DNA of 64,000 bases from Mycolicibacterium tokaiense (GCF_010725885.1 NZ_AP022600.1:1612001-1676000); one strand, 5' to 3'. Shown: positions 1-8,727, counted from the first letter of the stretch. Notes: generated by a model from the sequence alone, not told the origin. Made by a program: numbers and translations.

Positions 1-537
1 ACCGCGTCCGGCGAAGGCAGGCCCGGCCAGGAACCAGACCACGGTGATGGTCGGCAGAAGCAGCAGTGTGGCCCAATAGGGATGGTCGGCAGCCTCATCG
101 ACACTGGCGGGAACGTGCCACCCTTCGAGAGCGATCATGACGAGCAGGCAGGCCGCGCCGATGGCTGCGGCGACGACGACGCGGAACCATTCACGCCAGA
201 TCGCGCGCACTTCCGCAGTCGAGCCCTTAGGGGGCTTGTGGGGTTCGGGTCCGCCCGCGAAGCGGTAGCGGAACCACGCGTCGGTGCGCGCAATGATGTG
301 GTGGCCGAAGGCCACCGTGACGCCCAGATACAAAGCCGCGAACGCGTGCGGTCGGGTTGGTGGGGCACCGCTGCCCACGTCGACCGCGACAAGAACCAGC
401 AGAGCGAGATCGACCAGCGGTACGGCGGCGAGCGCCACGGCGCTCAGCCGCCGTGCACGGACGAGGTAGCGCAGTGCGAGCCCACTGAGCAGCAGCACCC
501 AGAACGCGACCTCGGCGGTGACGATCGCCGCGATCAT
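1..537 (-). CDS. Multi-pass membrane protein, truncated at window edge
   Basis: Reading leftward from the ATG at 537, this frame is open to the window edge (179 codons seen, no stop). The start MIAAIVTAEVAFWVLLLSGL is a membrane segment. A second follows near residues 32-52 (a V/A/L-rich run), a third near 115-130 after a charged loop, and a fourth near 155-175 (LLLPTITVVWFLAGPAF). The ATG overlaps the TGA of the upstream TetR gene (ATGA), so the two are translationally coupled and the TetR protein probably controls it. I recognise no named family; the role is unknown. The 3' end lies outside the window. Confidence 0.75.
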   Translation of the reverse strand, partial: MIAAIVTAEVAFWVLLLSGLALRYLVRARRLSAVALAAVPLVDLALLVLVAVDVGSGAPPTRPHAFAALYLGVTVAFGHHIIARTDAWFRYRFAGGPEPHKPPKGSTAEVRAIWREWFRVVVAAAIGAACLLVMIALEGWHVPASVDEAADHPYWATLLLLPTITVVWFLAGPAFAGRG

Positions 538-1115
538 GCCGGCAGCAGTGCTTGTCGCAGCGCGGCGGTGGCCTGATCGCGGCTGATCAGGCCCGGCGCG
601 GTCAGCAGCTCGAAGGTGAGGCCGTCGATGACTGCGTTGAGGTGGATCACCTCGAACGCGATATCGGTTGTGGGTGGCCGGAGGCCCGCGGTCGTCAGAT
701 CGTTGATGACGGTGGTCAGGAATTCCCGGATCGCAGTGGCCTGCTCGGCGACGATCCGGCCCAGACCCGGGTCATGACGGGCCTTGGCCACGAACGCCAA
801 CCAGATGCCCAATTCCCGCTCGGTGTCATCACGTAAGGGCATCAGCTCACTGACCATCGCCACCGCCCGCTGCCCCAGGTCGGGCTCCGCCGCGGCCAGC
901 TGGATGCGTTCCTGGACGCGCTCGGCCAGGCTGGCCATGGCGAACTGGTGCAAGCCGGCCTGGGTGGAGAAGAAGAAGCGAATCGACCCCGACGACAGCC
1001 CGGTCTCGGCGATGACGCCCCGCACCGACGCCGCTTCGACGCCGCCCTTCTGCAGTAGCCGCCACACCGCCTCGGCGATCTCCCGCCGCCGCTCGTGATG
1101 ATTCACGGGTGACAT
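534..1115 (-). CDS. TetR family transcriptional regulator
   Basis: A 193-residue protein with an N-terminal TetR helix-turn-helix (about residues 8-55; VRGVIAETGLSSGSIRFFFS is the recognition region) and a helical C-terminal ligand/dimer domain. It is a DNA-binding repressor acting in the cytoplasm. Its stop overlaps the start of the membrane protein that follows (ATGA). A perfect 22-bp palindrome lies 9 bases upstream of its start, which suggests autoregulation of the two-gene operon. The ligand cannot be deduced. Confidence 0.9.
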   Translation of the reverse strand: MSPVNHHERRREIAEAVWRLLQKGGVEAASVRGVIAETGLSSGSIRFFFSTQAGLHQFAMASLAERVQERIQLAAAEPDLGQRAVAMVSELMPLRDDTERELGIWLAFVAKARHDPGLGRIVAEQATAIREFLTTVINDLTTAGLRPPTTDIAFEVIHLNAVIDGLTFELLTAPGLISRDQATAALRQALLPA

Positions 1116-1123
1116 GACGCCGA

Positions 1124-1145
1124 CACTAGCACAGCCGTGCTAGTG
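1124..1145. promoter_or_regulatory. Palindromic operator of the TetR operon
   Basis: Perfect inverted repeat: CACTAGCAC, four-base spacer AGCC, GTGCTAGTG (22 bp). It lies just upstream of the TetR start at 1115, the usual place for an autoregulatory TetR operator. Binding is inferred. Confidence 0.7.
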
Positions 1146-1216
1146 CCCAAGCCATCCCGACCGCCCCCCGACACCACCGCCTGGCTGAGCAGGATCGTCG
1201 GGGTGGACACTAGGTC

Positions 1217-1768
1217 GTGGCTCTTTCTGCAACTGTGTTCAAGGTGGAACTCGGCGTCTCCGATGTCGATCACGGCTACTACGCCGATCACTCATTGACC
1301 GTGGCCCGCCATCCCAGCGAGACCGATGAGCGGATGGTGTTGCGGTTGTTGGCGTTTGGGCTGCGGGCCCACCGGCTCAGCGACATCGACGGCGAGTTGA
1401 CGTTCGGCGCGGGCTTGTCCACCCCCGGCGTGCCGGACTTGCGGCTCGCCGACTACACCGGACGGATCCTGGAGTGGATCAACGTCGGCCAGCCCGATGA
1501 ACGCGCCTTGAGCAAGGCGGCCGGGCAGGCCGAGCAGGTCAAGCTGTTCCCGTTCGCCGCCGGTGTGCCCACCTGGTGGCGCACCGTCGGCCCGAAGGTG
1601 GCGGGACTGTCGAACCTGACCGTGGTGCAGATACCGCACGATCCGGTGCAGCGACTGGCCGAGACTGTCAACCGGCGCGTCGCGGCGCAGGTGATGGTGC
1701 TGGAAGGTCAGGTGACGATGACGGTGGGCGGAGTCGATGTCACCTTCACACCCGAGCAACTGATCTGA
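1217..1768 (+). CDS. YaeQ family protein
   Basis: The 183-residue protein begins MALSATVFKVELGVSDVDHG and carries the family's landmarks: YYADHSLTVARHPSETDERM near residue 20, the DGELTFGAGLSTPG stretch, LADYTGRILEWINVGQPDE near 75-95, and a C-terminal LEGQVTMTVGG. Known YaeQ proteins are about 180 residues with a PD-(D/E)XK nuclease-like fold, but their biochemical role is not settled. The gene stands alone, convergent with the aldehyde dehydrogenase gene that ends at 1851. Its start is 102 bases from the TetR start, so the gap is a divergent promoter region. Confidence 0.9.
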   Translation: MALSATVFKVELGVSDVDHGYYADHSLTVARHPSETDERMVLRLLAFGLRAHRLSDIDGELTFGAGLSTPGVPDLRLADYTGRILEWINVGQPDERALSKAAGQAEQVKLFPFAAGVPTWWRTVGPKVAGLSNLTVVQIPHDPVQRLAETVNRRVAAQVMVLEGQVTMTVGGVDVTFTPEQLI

Positions 1769-1850
1769 CGGTGACGCTGATGCCGGAGAGTTCTTTGGAC
1801 GCATCGTCCTGACGCCGTAGGTCAGATCTGCGCGCGTCGTCTCCAGCCCC

Positions 1851-3335
1851 TCAACGCGGCCCCCTGCGCGGTACCGCGAGATACTTGTACTCGAGGAACT
1901 CGTCGATGCCGACCTTGCCACCCTCGCGGCCCAGGCCGGACTGTTTGACTCCACCGAAGGGTGCGGCGGGGTTGGACACCACACCGGTGTTGACACCCAC
2001 CATGCCCACCTCCAGACGTTCGCTCAGGTCGAAGGCCCGGTCGATATCCTGGGTGAACACGTATCCCACCAGGCCCCAATCGGTGTCGTTGGCATGGGCG
2101 ACCACCTCGTCCTCGTCGGTGAAGGGGATCACCGGCGCCACGGGGCCGAACACCTCGGTGGTCATGAGTTCCGAATCCGGTGATACATCGGCGAGCACGG
2201 TGGGCGAATAGAAGTAGCCCGGCCCGTCCGGAAGCCGGCCACCGGTCAGCGCGGTGGCGCCTCGAGAGAGGCAATCGTCCACCAGCCGTTGCACTTTCGA
2301 CCGCGCAGCCGCATCGATCAGGGGTCCCACCTGGGTACCGTCGTCGAGTCCGTTGCCGACCCTGAGCTCCGCCATTCGGGCTGCAAGCCTCTGCGAGAAC
2401 TCACCGGCGATGCTGCGGTGCACATACATCCGGTTCGCGGCGGTACAGGCCTCCCCCATGTTCCGCATCTTCGCCGCCATCGCGCCCTCGACGGCGGTGT
2501 CGATATCGGCGTCGGCGCAGACGATGAACGGCGCATTGCCGCCCAGTTCCATCGAGGACCGCATCACCGTATCGGCGGCCTGGCGCAGCAGCACCTTGCC
2601 CACCCCAGTGGAACCGGTGAAGCTGATCTTTCGTGCTCGACCGCTGCGCATCCACCGCTGCACCACGGTCGCTGCGTCGGTGGTGTTGACGACGTTGAGA
2701 ACTCCCTCCGGGAGGCCCGATTCCTGCAGGATCGCGGCGAGAGCCAGCGACGTCAGCGGGGTTTGTGGCGCCGGCTTGAGGACCATCGTGCAGCCCGCAG
2801 CCACCGCGGGGGCGATTTTGCGCGTACCCATGGCCAGCGGGAAGTTCCACGGCGTGATGAGCACGCAGGGGCCCACCGGTTCACGGGTCACGATGATGCG
2901 GTTGGCCCCGTCACCCGTGGTGGTGTGATCACCCGAGATCCGCACCGCTTCTTCTGAGAACCAGCGCAAGAACTCTGCGGCATAAGCAACTTCGCCTCTG
3001 GCTTCCTGCAGCGGCTTACCCATTTCCAACGTCATGACCTCTGCCAGCCAGTCCTGGCGAGTCATCACCGCATCGTAGGCACGGCGCAGGATCTCGCTGC
3101 GATACCGCGGCGCAGTGCGGGCCCAGGATCCCTGCGCCGCAACGGCGGCCGCCAGGGCGTCGTCGGCGTCAGCGGGACCGCCGTCGGCGACAGCTGCCAG
3201 CACTTCACCGGTGGCGGGGTTCTCCACGTCGAAGACCCTGCCGTCCATCGCATCACGCCAGTCTCCACCGATGAGCAGGCCCGTCGGGATTCCGGAGATG
3301 CCGGGGTGGGAGGTAGCGAGACTTGTTGTGGTCAT
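1851..3335 (-). CDS. NAD(P)-dependent aldehyde dehydrogenase (succinate-semialdehyde dehydrogenase-like)
   Basis: A 494-residue aldehyde dehydrogenase starting MTTTSLATSHPG. The ALDH signatures are present: ITPWNFPLAM near residue 165, KPAPQTPLTS for cofactor binding, FTGSTGVGK near 245, ELGGNAPFIV with the general base Glu near 265, and GEACTAANRMYV with the catalytic Cys near 300. The stop is GGVKQSGLGREGG-proximal, as in GabD enzymes. The start lies one base after the stop of the aminotransferase-like gene (TGAC-ATG). As the last step of the kinase/phospho-lyase operon, it would oxidise the released aldehyde to its acid. The exact substrate is inferred; the family call is secure. Confidence 0.88.
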   Translation of the reverse strand: MTTTSLATSHPGISGIPTGLLIGGDWRDAMDGRVFDVENPATGEVLAAVADGGPADADDALAAAVAAQGSWARTAPRYRSEILRRAYDAVMTRQDWLAEVMTLEMGKPLQEARGEVAYAAEFLRWFSEEAVRISGDHTTTGDGANRIIVTREPVGPCVLITPWNFPLAMGTRKIAPAVAAGCTMVLKPAPQTPLTSLALAAILQESGLPEGVLNVVNTTDAATVVQRWMRSGRARKISFTGSTGVGKVLLRQAADTVMRSSMELGGNAPFIVCADADIDTAVEGAMAAKMRNMGEACTAANRMYVHRSIAGEFSQRLAARMAELRVGNGLDDGTQVGPLIDAAARSKVQRLVDDCLSRGATALTGGRLPDGPGYFYSPTVLADVSPDSELMTTEVFGPVAPVIPFTDEDEVVAHANDTDWGLVGYVFTQDIDRAFDLSERLEVGMVGVNTGVVSNPAAPFGGVKQSGLGREGGKVGIDEFLEYKYLAVPRRGPR

Positions 3336-3336
3336 G

Positions 3337-4692
3337 TCAGTGCAGCTCCTTGGTGAGGACCACCTCGAGATTCTCGAGCATGCGGTCGGCGTCGCTGATG
3401 GAGAACGGCAGGGGCGGACGCACTTTGAGGACACTGCCGCGGGGTCCGGAAGCGGAGATGAGCACTCGACGCCGGCGCATGTGATTGACCACCCGTAGGG
3501 CGGCGTCGCCGTCCGGGGTATTGGATTGCCGATCGGTGACGATATCGACACCCACGAACAAGCCGGCACCCCGGACTTCGGCAATCTGCTCGTACGATGC
3601 CGCCAACGTGCTGATCTCGGCCTTGATGTAGTCCCCGACGGTCGCGGCGTTGGCAATCAGTTCTTCAGTGTTGATCACATCGAGTACCGCCTGCGCGGCG
3701 GCGATGGAAACGGAATTGCCGCCAAAGGTGTTGAAGTACCGGATGTTGCGGCCGAACTCCGCGAGCAGCTCGGGGCGAAAGGCGGCGGCGGCGACGGGAG
3801 TTCCATTTCCCATGGGTTTTCCGGTGGTCATGATGTCGGGAACCAGGTTGTGCCGCTGGAAACCCCACCAGTACTCGCCGGTGCGCCCGAAGCCGGGTTG
3901 CACCTCATCGGCGATGAACAGTCCGCCGGCGTTGTGGACCTCCTCGATGACGGGCTGGAGGAAGCCTGCCGGGTCCGCGTAGATGCCGTCGGAGGAGAAG
4001 ATCATGTCCGCAATGAACGCTGCCACGCCGAAGCCGTGGCGTTCCAGATCGGCGATCGCCTCCCGGATCTCGCGGCGCATGTGGGCTACGAGATTGTCGT
4101 TTCCGCCGTGGCGCAGGCGATCTGGAGCGCTGATGGTACGGACGTGCGCCCCGAGTGGCACGCCGACACCCAGTGAGGGCGAGAAAGCAGCCACATCGGA
4201 GGTCAGTCCGTGATAGGCGCCGGAGGTGACGATGATGCCCTGGTTTCCGGTGAAGTACCGGGCTACTCGCATCGCGAGATCGTTGGCTTCGGAGCCGGTG
4301 CAGGTGAACATGACGTGCCCGATCTCGGCCGGCATGGTTGCGAGAAACTGTTCGCTGTAGCTCAGAATCGACTGTTGTAAGTAGCGGGTATTGGTGTTCA
4401 GCGTCGAGAGCTGCCGGTGCACCGCGTCAACGACGTAGGGGTGGCAATGGCCGACGCTGGCGACATTGTTGTAGACGTCGAGATAGTCGTTGCCGTCTGC
4501 GTCGAACAACAGCGTCCCCTCGCCGCGGACAATCTCGACGGGGTTTTCGTAGAACAACCGGTAGCCAGGCCCCAGCAGGCGGTCCCGGGTCTCGACCTGG
4601 GCGCGGGTGCGCGGCGGCAGCTCGCGCAGGCGCGCGTGGTCGAACCCGTTCACCATGGGCTCGGACGCTTTCGTGGTGAAGGCCTTGTTCAT
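3337..4692 (-). CDS. Class III PLP enzyme, amino-alcohol phosphate phospho-lyase-like (AGXT2L family)
   Basis: A 451-residue fold-type I PLP enzyme. The start MNKAFTTKASEP follows AGGAGA at good spacing. Motifs seen: CTGSEANDLAMRVAR near residue 130, the ADEVQPGFGRTG cofactor loop, TTGKPMGNGTPVAAA containing the PLP lysine near 290, and FNTFGGNSVSIAAAQAVL. GKPMGNG followed by a YFNT(F/Y)GGN motif is typical of ethanolamine-phosphate and phosphohydroxylysine phospho-lyases, which release ammonia, phosphate and an aldehyde instead of transaminating. The preceding kinase gene ends two bases upstream and the aldehyde dehydrogenase follows, which supports that reading. A plain omega-aminotransferase remains possible. 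Confidence 0.82.
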   Translation of the reverse strand: MNKAFTTKASEPMVNGFDHARLRELPPRTRAQVETRDRLLGPGYRLFYENPVEIVRGEGTLLFDADGNDYLDVYNNVASVGHCHPYVVDAVHRQLSTLNTNTRYLQQSILSYSEQFLATMPAEIGHVMFTCTGSEANDLAMRVARYFTGNQGIIVTSGAYHGLTSDVAAFSPSLGVGVPLGAHVRTISAPDRLRHGGNDNLVAHMRREIREAIADLERHGFGVAAFIADMIFSSDGIYADPAGFLQPVIEEVHNAGGLFIADEVQPGFGRTGEYWWGFQRHNLVPDIMTTGKPMGNGTPVAAAAFRPELLAEFGRNIRYFNTFGGNSVSIAAAQAVLDVINTEELIANAATVGDYIKAEISTLAASYEQIAEVRGAGLFVGVDIVTDRQSNTPDGDAALRVVNHMRRRRVLISASGPRGSVLKVRPPLPFSISDADRMLENLEVVLTKELH

Positions 4693-4694
4693 GC

Positions 4695-5852
4695 TCACTG
4701 TTCTCCTGTCTGTGACGATGGCGCCCCGGTGTCCGAGAGCAGTGTCTGGATGGTGGGCATCGCCACCGACAACGCGCACCGCAGCCGGGTCCAATCTCGC
4801 GCTGAATGAGACAACCCGTAGTCGCGACTGTGCGGATCAACGGACGCACGCCAGCCAAAGATCAGTGCGCGCAGGAGAAGCCGAGCGGGACCGGCGACCG
4901 CCAGCAGCGCCACATCACGGTCTGCGAGCGGTCGTACGGCGCGGTACCCGCGCACGATGTCCAGGGCACTGCCCCAGGGGCGCCGCTCGTTCGCGCCGAT
5001 CTGATTGGCCACGGCAACGGCCAGTTCGAACACCACGGGGCTGCGCACGACGTCGCCGAAGTCGATGACGCCGGTCACGAAACCGTCAGCTGCGGGGTCG
5101 ACCACCACGTTGAAGGGGCTGAAGTCGCCGTGGATCATCTGCGTTGGCAGCGTGGCCATGCGGGGCGCAACGATCGCTTCGAACTGGTCGAACACCCACG
5201 TCGCCATGGACACGTCGTCGCGTTCGTTCACCAGCTGCAACAGCGGGCGCATGTGCAGGAAGTTCTTCAAATCCCAGATGAGCAACCGTGATTCCTCGGC
5301 GTGGCGAAAGCTGGTCAACGCCCCGTCCAATCGCGCCAGCGCGCTGCCGACCTGCTGGGCCTGCGAGGCTGTCGGGGTGAGTGAGGACAGCAGATCGCCG
5401 TCGAGGTAGTTCATGACCCGCAGGATTCGGGGGTTGCCGACGGAGTCGACGACCGTGGACTCCACCTGGCCGTGCACGCCGCGGATCAGCCGCTGGATCG
5501 GAACTGCCGGCCGGGCCTTTTCCAGGTGCAACATGACCGCAGATTGGAGGTTGACGATCTCGACGCTCTCGGTAGCCGGCGCGACCTTGACCAAAAATCG
5601 GCCCGCGTCGGTGGTCAGGCGGAACGTGTCATCTTTTTCTGTGGGAATGCGGCTCAACTGACCGGTCAGGTCGTACTGACGTCGCAGCTCAGCTTCCACT
5701 CGATGCTCGGGAAACCGTTCGCCCATCGACGTGTCCAGAGCGCTCTCCCGCACAATGCGATCCAGCGTCGCCGAACCCGCGAATACGTTTTCGCCGCGCA
5801 CGCCGGACCGGATGGTGGTGGCGAGTGCATTGTCGTCGAAGGCGTTCGACAT
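4695..5852 (-). CDS. APH-fold phosphotransferase, hydroxylysine/amino-alcohol kinase-like
   Basis: A 385-residue protein with the aminoglycoside-phosphotransferase/choline-kinase fold. The N-lobe shows DDTFRLTTDAGRFLVKVAP (about residues 75-92, ATP-binding lysine). The catalytic loop is IHGDFSPFNVVVD (about 240-252, Brenner HxDxxxxN) and the metal-binding segment is GVIDFGDVVRSP. It resembles the hydroxylysine kinase/AGPHD1 branch, which in many bacteria lies beside, or fused to, a class III aminotransferase-fold lyase. It is the first gene of a three-gene leftward operon. Its promoter region holds a copy of the 12-bp site shared with the GntR promoter. It would phosphorylate the hydroxyl group of an amino alcohol; the substrate is inferred. 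Confidence 0.82.
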   Translation of the reverse strand: MSNAFDDNALATTIRSGVRGENVFAGSATLDRIVRESALDTSMGERFPEHRVEAELRRQYDLTGQLSRIPTEKDDTFRLTTDAGRFLVKVAPATESVEIVNLQSAVMLHLEKARPAVPIQRLIRGVHGQVESTVVDSVGNPRILRVMNYLDGDLLSSLTPTASQAQQVGSALARLDGALTSFRHAEESRLLIWDLKNFLHMRPLLQLVNERDDVSMATWVFDQFEAIVAPRMATLPTQMIHGDFSPFNVVVDPAADGFVTGVIDFGDVVRSPVVFELAVAVANQIGANERRPWGSALDIVRGYRAVRPLADRDVALLAVAGPARLLLRALIFGWRASVDPHSRDYGLSHSARDWTRLRCALSVAMPTIQTLLSDTGAPSSQTGEQ

Positions 5853-5947
5853 CCGAAGGTCCTGTTCTGTTACGGAAAAGTTGGTCCGCGCAGCGGATTA
5901 CACCCGTCGCCCGCGCCACCTGCACACACTCCAAGGCAAGGTGGCTG

Positions 5948-5959
5948 AACTGTAGAACA
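5948..5959 (+). promoter_or_regulatory. Candidate GntR operator, copy 1
   Basis: AACTGTAGAACA lies 96 bases upstream of the kinase start. It differs by one base from the site at 6841-6852 and contains the TGTnnnACA core typical of FCD-type GntR operators. Confidence 0.55.
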
Positions 5960-6019
5960 ATAGGGCAGGCGCTGTCCACTGCCTACCCCGTCAGGCGCAA
6001 CCAGAAGTTCCTGAGCTGT

Positions 6020-6031
6020 TGTTTAACAGTT
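6020..6031 (-). promoter_or_regulatory. Candidate GntR operator, copy 2
   Basis: On the minus strand the sequence is AACTGTTAAACA, with core TGTnnnACA. It ends 13 bases before the GntR start codon, consistent with autoregulation. Together with copies 1 and 3 it defines the consensus AACTGTWRAACA. Confidence 0.6.
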
Positions 6032-6044
6032 GTACGATGCCGGT

Positions 6045-6722
6045 ATGTCCGTAGCAGACCGCATCCAGATCGTCGGGCGCAGCAGCGCGCAACAGATCGC
6101 CGACGGCTTGATGGACATGATCCTCGAAGGCGCACTCAAACCGGGCGAACGCATTCGGGAGAGCGTCATCGCTGATGACCTGGGCATCTCCCGCAACACC
6201 GTCCGCGAAGCGGTACGCCTGCTGCAAGGGACGGGGTTGGTTCGCTACACCTTCAACCGGGGCCTGGCCGTCTGGAATCCCTCCGATGACGAGGTTCTCG
6301 ACATCTACCAGGCGCGACTGCACCTGGAGACCGCGGCGGCGGCGTCTCTGACTCCGGACACGGACCTCACCCCGTTGACCGACGCGATGGAGGCCCTCAA
6401 AGAGGCCATGGCGACCCAGGATCCGCGCACCATCGTGGACAAGGACCTGGACATACACCGCGCCATCGTCGGCTTGATGCACAGTCCGCGCCTGAACAAG
6501 TTCTATGCCGAACTTCTCGGCGACCTGCGCTACTTCCTGCTCGTACTGTCGCTCGATCACCACGAGTACGAGGCCGATTCGGGACTGGAGGACGAGCACC
6601 AGCGCATCGTCACCGCTTTTGCCTCGCGCGATCCACACCTGGCACGCGACACCATCGCCGAGATCATCACCGAGAATCGCGACGAGGTGCGCAGGATTCT
6701 CGCCGCTCGCACCGTCGCCTGA
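6045..6722 (+). CDS. GntR family regulator with FCD ligand domain
   Basis: A 225-residue regulator. The winged helix-turn-helix spans residues 15-80 (ISRNTVREAVRLLQGTGLV is the recognition part). An FCD effector domain follows at about 85-215, with the metal/ligand residues of the DLDIHRAIVG and EHQRIVTAFASRD motifs. The start MSVADRIQIVG was chosen because an ATG four codons upstream lies too close to the operator. It sits between two divergently organised catabolic operons, and the same 12-bp site occurs in all three promoters, so it is probably the local repressor. The inducer is presumably a pathway intermediate. Confidence 0.9.
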   Translation: MSVADRIQIVGRSSAQQIADGLMDMILEGALKPGERIRESVIADDLGISRNTVREAVRLLQGTGLVRYTFNRGLAVWNPSDDEVLDIYQARLHLETAAAASLTPDTDLTPLTDAMEALKEAMATQDPRTIVDKDLDIHRAIVGLMHSPRLNKFYAELLGDLRYFLLVLSLDHHEYEADSGLEDEHQRIVTAFASRDPHLARDTIAEIITENRDEVRRILAARTVA

Positions 6723-6840
6723 GTCGGGTCCGCAGGTCCGCGCTTTGCCGACTGCCCGCTCTCGCGGATCAACCACCTTCGAAGAACGGTCCGCGTTTCC
6801 CTTGCGCACCCCCGCGCCCTGTGCTTAAGTTCTCCATGTC

Positions 6841-6852
6841 AACTGTTGAACA
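6841..6852 (+). promoter_or_regulatory. Candidate GntR operator, copy 3
   Basis: AACTGTTGAACA lies 59 bases upstream of the second aldehyde dehydrogenase start. It matches copies 1 and 2 at 11 of 12 positions each, linking the rightward operon to the same regulator. Confidence 0.6.
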
Positions 6853-6910
6853 CTTGAGCAGACGCGTTCACCGCCGGATCTGGCTCTCGATGTGACTTGG
6901 AGAATCCTTC

Positions 6911-8344
6911 ATGGCAGACGGCCAGCTCATGTATGTCGCGGGTGAGCATGTCCCCGCCGCAAGTGGAGCGACCGAAGCGGTCATCAATCCCGCCACCGGT
7001 GAACACCTCGCCACGGTTGCCCTCGGGGATGCCGCCGACGTCGACCGCGCGGTCGCCGCCGCGGACAAGGCGTTCGAAGACTGGGCGGCCACTACACCGG
7101 GCAAACGCGCTGAGCTGCTGCTGAAGCTCGCCGACCGGCTGGAAGCCCACAGCGAGGAGTTCGCCCAGCTCGAATCGCAGAACGTCGGTAAGCCGATTTC
7201 CGTGGCGCGCGAAGAGATTCCGTTCGGCGTGGACAACATGCGGTTCTTCGCCGGCGCCGCCCGGGTACTCGAGGGCCGCGCCGCCGGCGAGTACTCTCCC
7301 ACGCACACCAGCATCATCCGACGCGATCCGCTGGGCGTGGTGGGTAGCGTCGCACCCTGGAACTTCCCGCTGGTCATGGCGATCTGGAAGATCTGCCCTG
7401 CGCTGATGACCGGAAACACCCTGGTGCTCAAGCCAAGTGAGCTGACGCCGCTGTCCACCCTGCGCCTGGCCGAGCTGGCGGCCGACCTGTTTCCACCGGG
7501 AGTGTTCAACGTTGTCACCGGCCATGGCGATACCGTCGGCGCGGCTCTGACCAGCCACCCGCGGGTACGGATGAGTTCACTGACCGGTGACACTGCCACC
7601 GGCAAAGTCGTCGCCCGCGCCGGCGCCGACAACCTCAAGCGTCTGCACCTGGAATTGGGCGGGAAGGCCCCGGTGCTGGTCTTCGACGACTGCGATGCCG
7701 AGCTGGCCATCACCAAGATCTGCGAGGGCGGATACGGTAACTCCGGCCAGGATTGTATGGCCGCCTCCCGCGTCTACGTCGCCGACGGCATCTACGACGA
7801 GTTCGTCACCGAATTGACCCGTGCCGTGAGCAAGGTTGCCATGGGTGAGCCCGCCGAGGAGTCCACCGAGATGGGCCCGGTGATCTCCGAGCGCCAGCGC
7901 GACCGGGTGGCCGGTTTCGTCGATCGGGCCACCGCCTCCGGCCCAGCCTCGCTGGCCGTCGGCGGTCTCGGATCGGGCCCGGGCTTCTGGTACAAACCAT
8001 CCCTGGTCATCGACGCGGAGCAGCATTCCGAGATCGTGCAGAAGGAAGTGTTCGGCCCGGTGGTCACCACCACCCGCTTCGGCAGCGAAGAGCAGGCCTT
8101 CGCCTGGGCCAACGATGTCGAATACGGCTTGGCTGCATCGGTGTTCACCCGCGATGTCGGACGAGCCATGCGCGCTGCCCGCAAACTGCAGTTCGGCACC
8201 GTGTGGATCAACGATCACCTCCCGATCGTGTCGGAGATGCCGCATGGCGGGTTCAAGCAGTCCGGCCACGGCAACGACATGTCCATCTACTCCGTCGAGG
8301 AGTACACCGAGATCAAGCACATCATGATCAATCTCGAGTCCTGA
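6911..8344 (+). CDS. Aldehyde dehydrogenase, gamma-aminobutyraldehyde/betaine-aldehyde type
   Basis: A 477-residue NAD(P)-dependent aldehyde dehydrogenase. Landmarks: [21 protein letters not shown] near residue 150, [29 protein letters not shown] near 225, [16 protein letters not shown] with the Glu base near 250, and [14 protein letters not shown] with the catalytic Cys near 285. The GQDCxAxxRVYV pattern is typical of aminobutyraldehyde dehydrogenases (PatD-like). ACTTGGAGAATCCTTC precedes the ATG and supplies the ribosome site. It is the first gene of the rightward operon. It presumably oxidises an amino-aldehyde made by the FAD enzyme or by the lyase; the substrate is inferred. Confidence 0.88.
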   Translation: MADGQLMYVAGEHVPAASGATEAVINPATGEHLATVALGDAADVDRAVAAADKAFEDWAATTPGKRAELLLKLADRLEAHSEEFAQLESQNVGKPISVAREEIPFGVDNMRFFAGAARVLEGRAAGEYSPTHTSIIRRDPLGVVGSVAPWNFPLVMAIWKICPALMTGNTLVLKPSELTPLSTLRLAELAADLFPPGVFNVVTGHGDTVGAALTSHPRVRMSSLTGDTATGKVVARAGADNLKRLHLELGGKAPVLVFDDCDAELAITKICEGGYGNSGQDCMAASRVYVADGIYDEFVTELTRAVSKVAMGEPAEESTEMGPVISERQRDRVAGFVDRATASGPASLAVGGLGSGPGFWYKPSLVIDAEQHSEIVQKEVFGPVVTTTRFGSEEQAFAWANDVEYGLAASVFTRDVGRAMRAARKLQFGTVWINDHLPIVSEMPHGGFKQSGHGNDMSIYSVEEYTEIKHIMINLES

Positions 8345-8382
8345 CCACAATCTCGCCTGTACAAGGCAATTGGAGCTATTCG

Positions 8383-8727
8383 ATGACTCTTTCCAACCGC
8401 CCGGTGGTGGCAGTGAATCTCTTCTCGATGTTGCCCGGTGTGGACCCGGCCGAATTCGAACGGTTCTCCACCGAGGTGGACCGACCGACGTGTCTGGCCC
8501 ACCACCACATCGTTCGGCGCTTCGACGTGTTCCGCGTCAACAACGCTCCCGACGGGGCTCCCGCCGACATCCTCGAAGTCATGGAAGTCACCGACTGGGC
8601 CGAGTGGGAACAGTTGCGCGACAACCATCCCAGCATGAAGCCCGTCATCGAGGGGTTTGACAAACTCGTCGACCCGGCCACGGTCCGCACCTACTTCACC
8701 CACGCCATCTCGGGAGAGCCACGATGA
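8383..8727 (+). CDS. Small dimeric alpha/beta-barrel protein (REDY/HapK-like)
   Basis: A 114-residue protein starting MTLSNRPVVAVNLFSM. VNLFSMLPGVDPAEFERF, then HHHIVRRFDVFRVNN, then LEVMEVTDWAEWEQLRDN and a conserved C-terminal Asp/Thr segment suggest a ferredoxin-like dimeric barrel related to REDY/HapK or EthD proteins. The family call is moderate. It lies 38 bases after the aldehyde dehydrogenase gene, and its stop overlaps the FAD oxidoreductase start by four bases, so it belongs to that operon. It may assist an oxidative step or shield a reactive intermediate. No catalytic residues can be named. Confidence 0.65.
   Translation: MTLSNRPVVAVNLFSMLPGVDPAEFERFSTEVDRPTCLAHHHIVRRFDVFRVNNAPDGAPADILEVMEVTDWAEWEQLRDNHPSMKPVIEGFDKLVDPATVRTYFTHAISGEPR

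Noticed and set aside
1762..1828. GATCTGAC ... GTCAGATC inverted repeat at the YaeQ 3' end
   Set aside because: Eight-bp arms are separated by a 51-base loop without a U run, which is unlikely to be a terminator.
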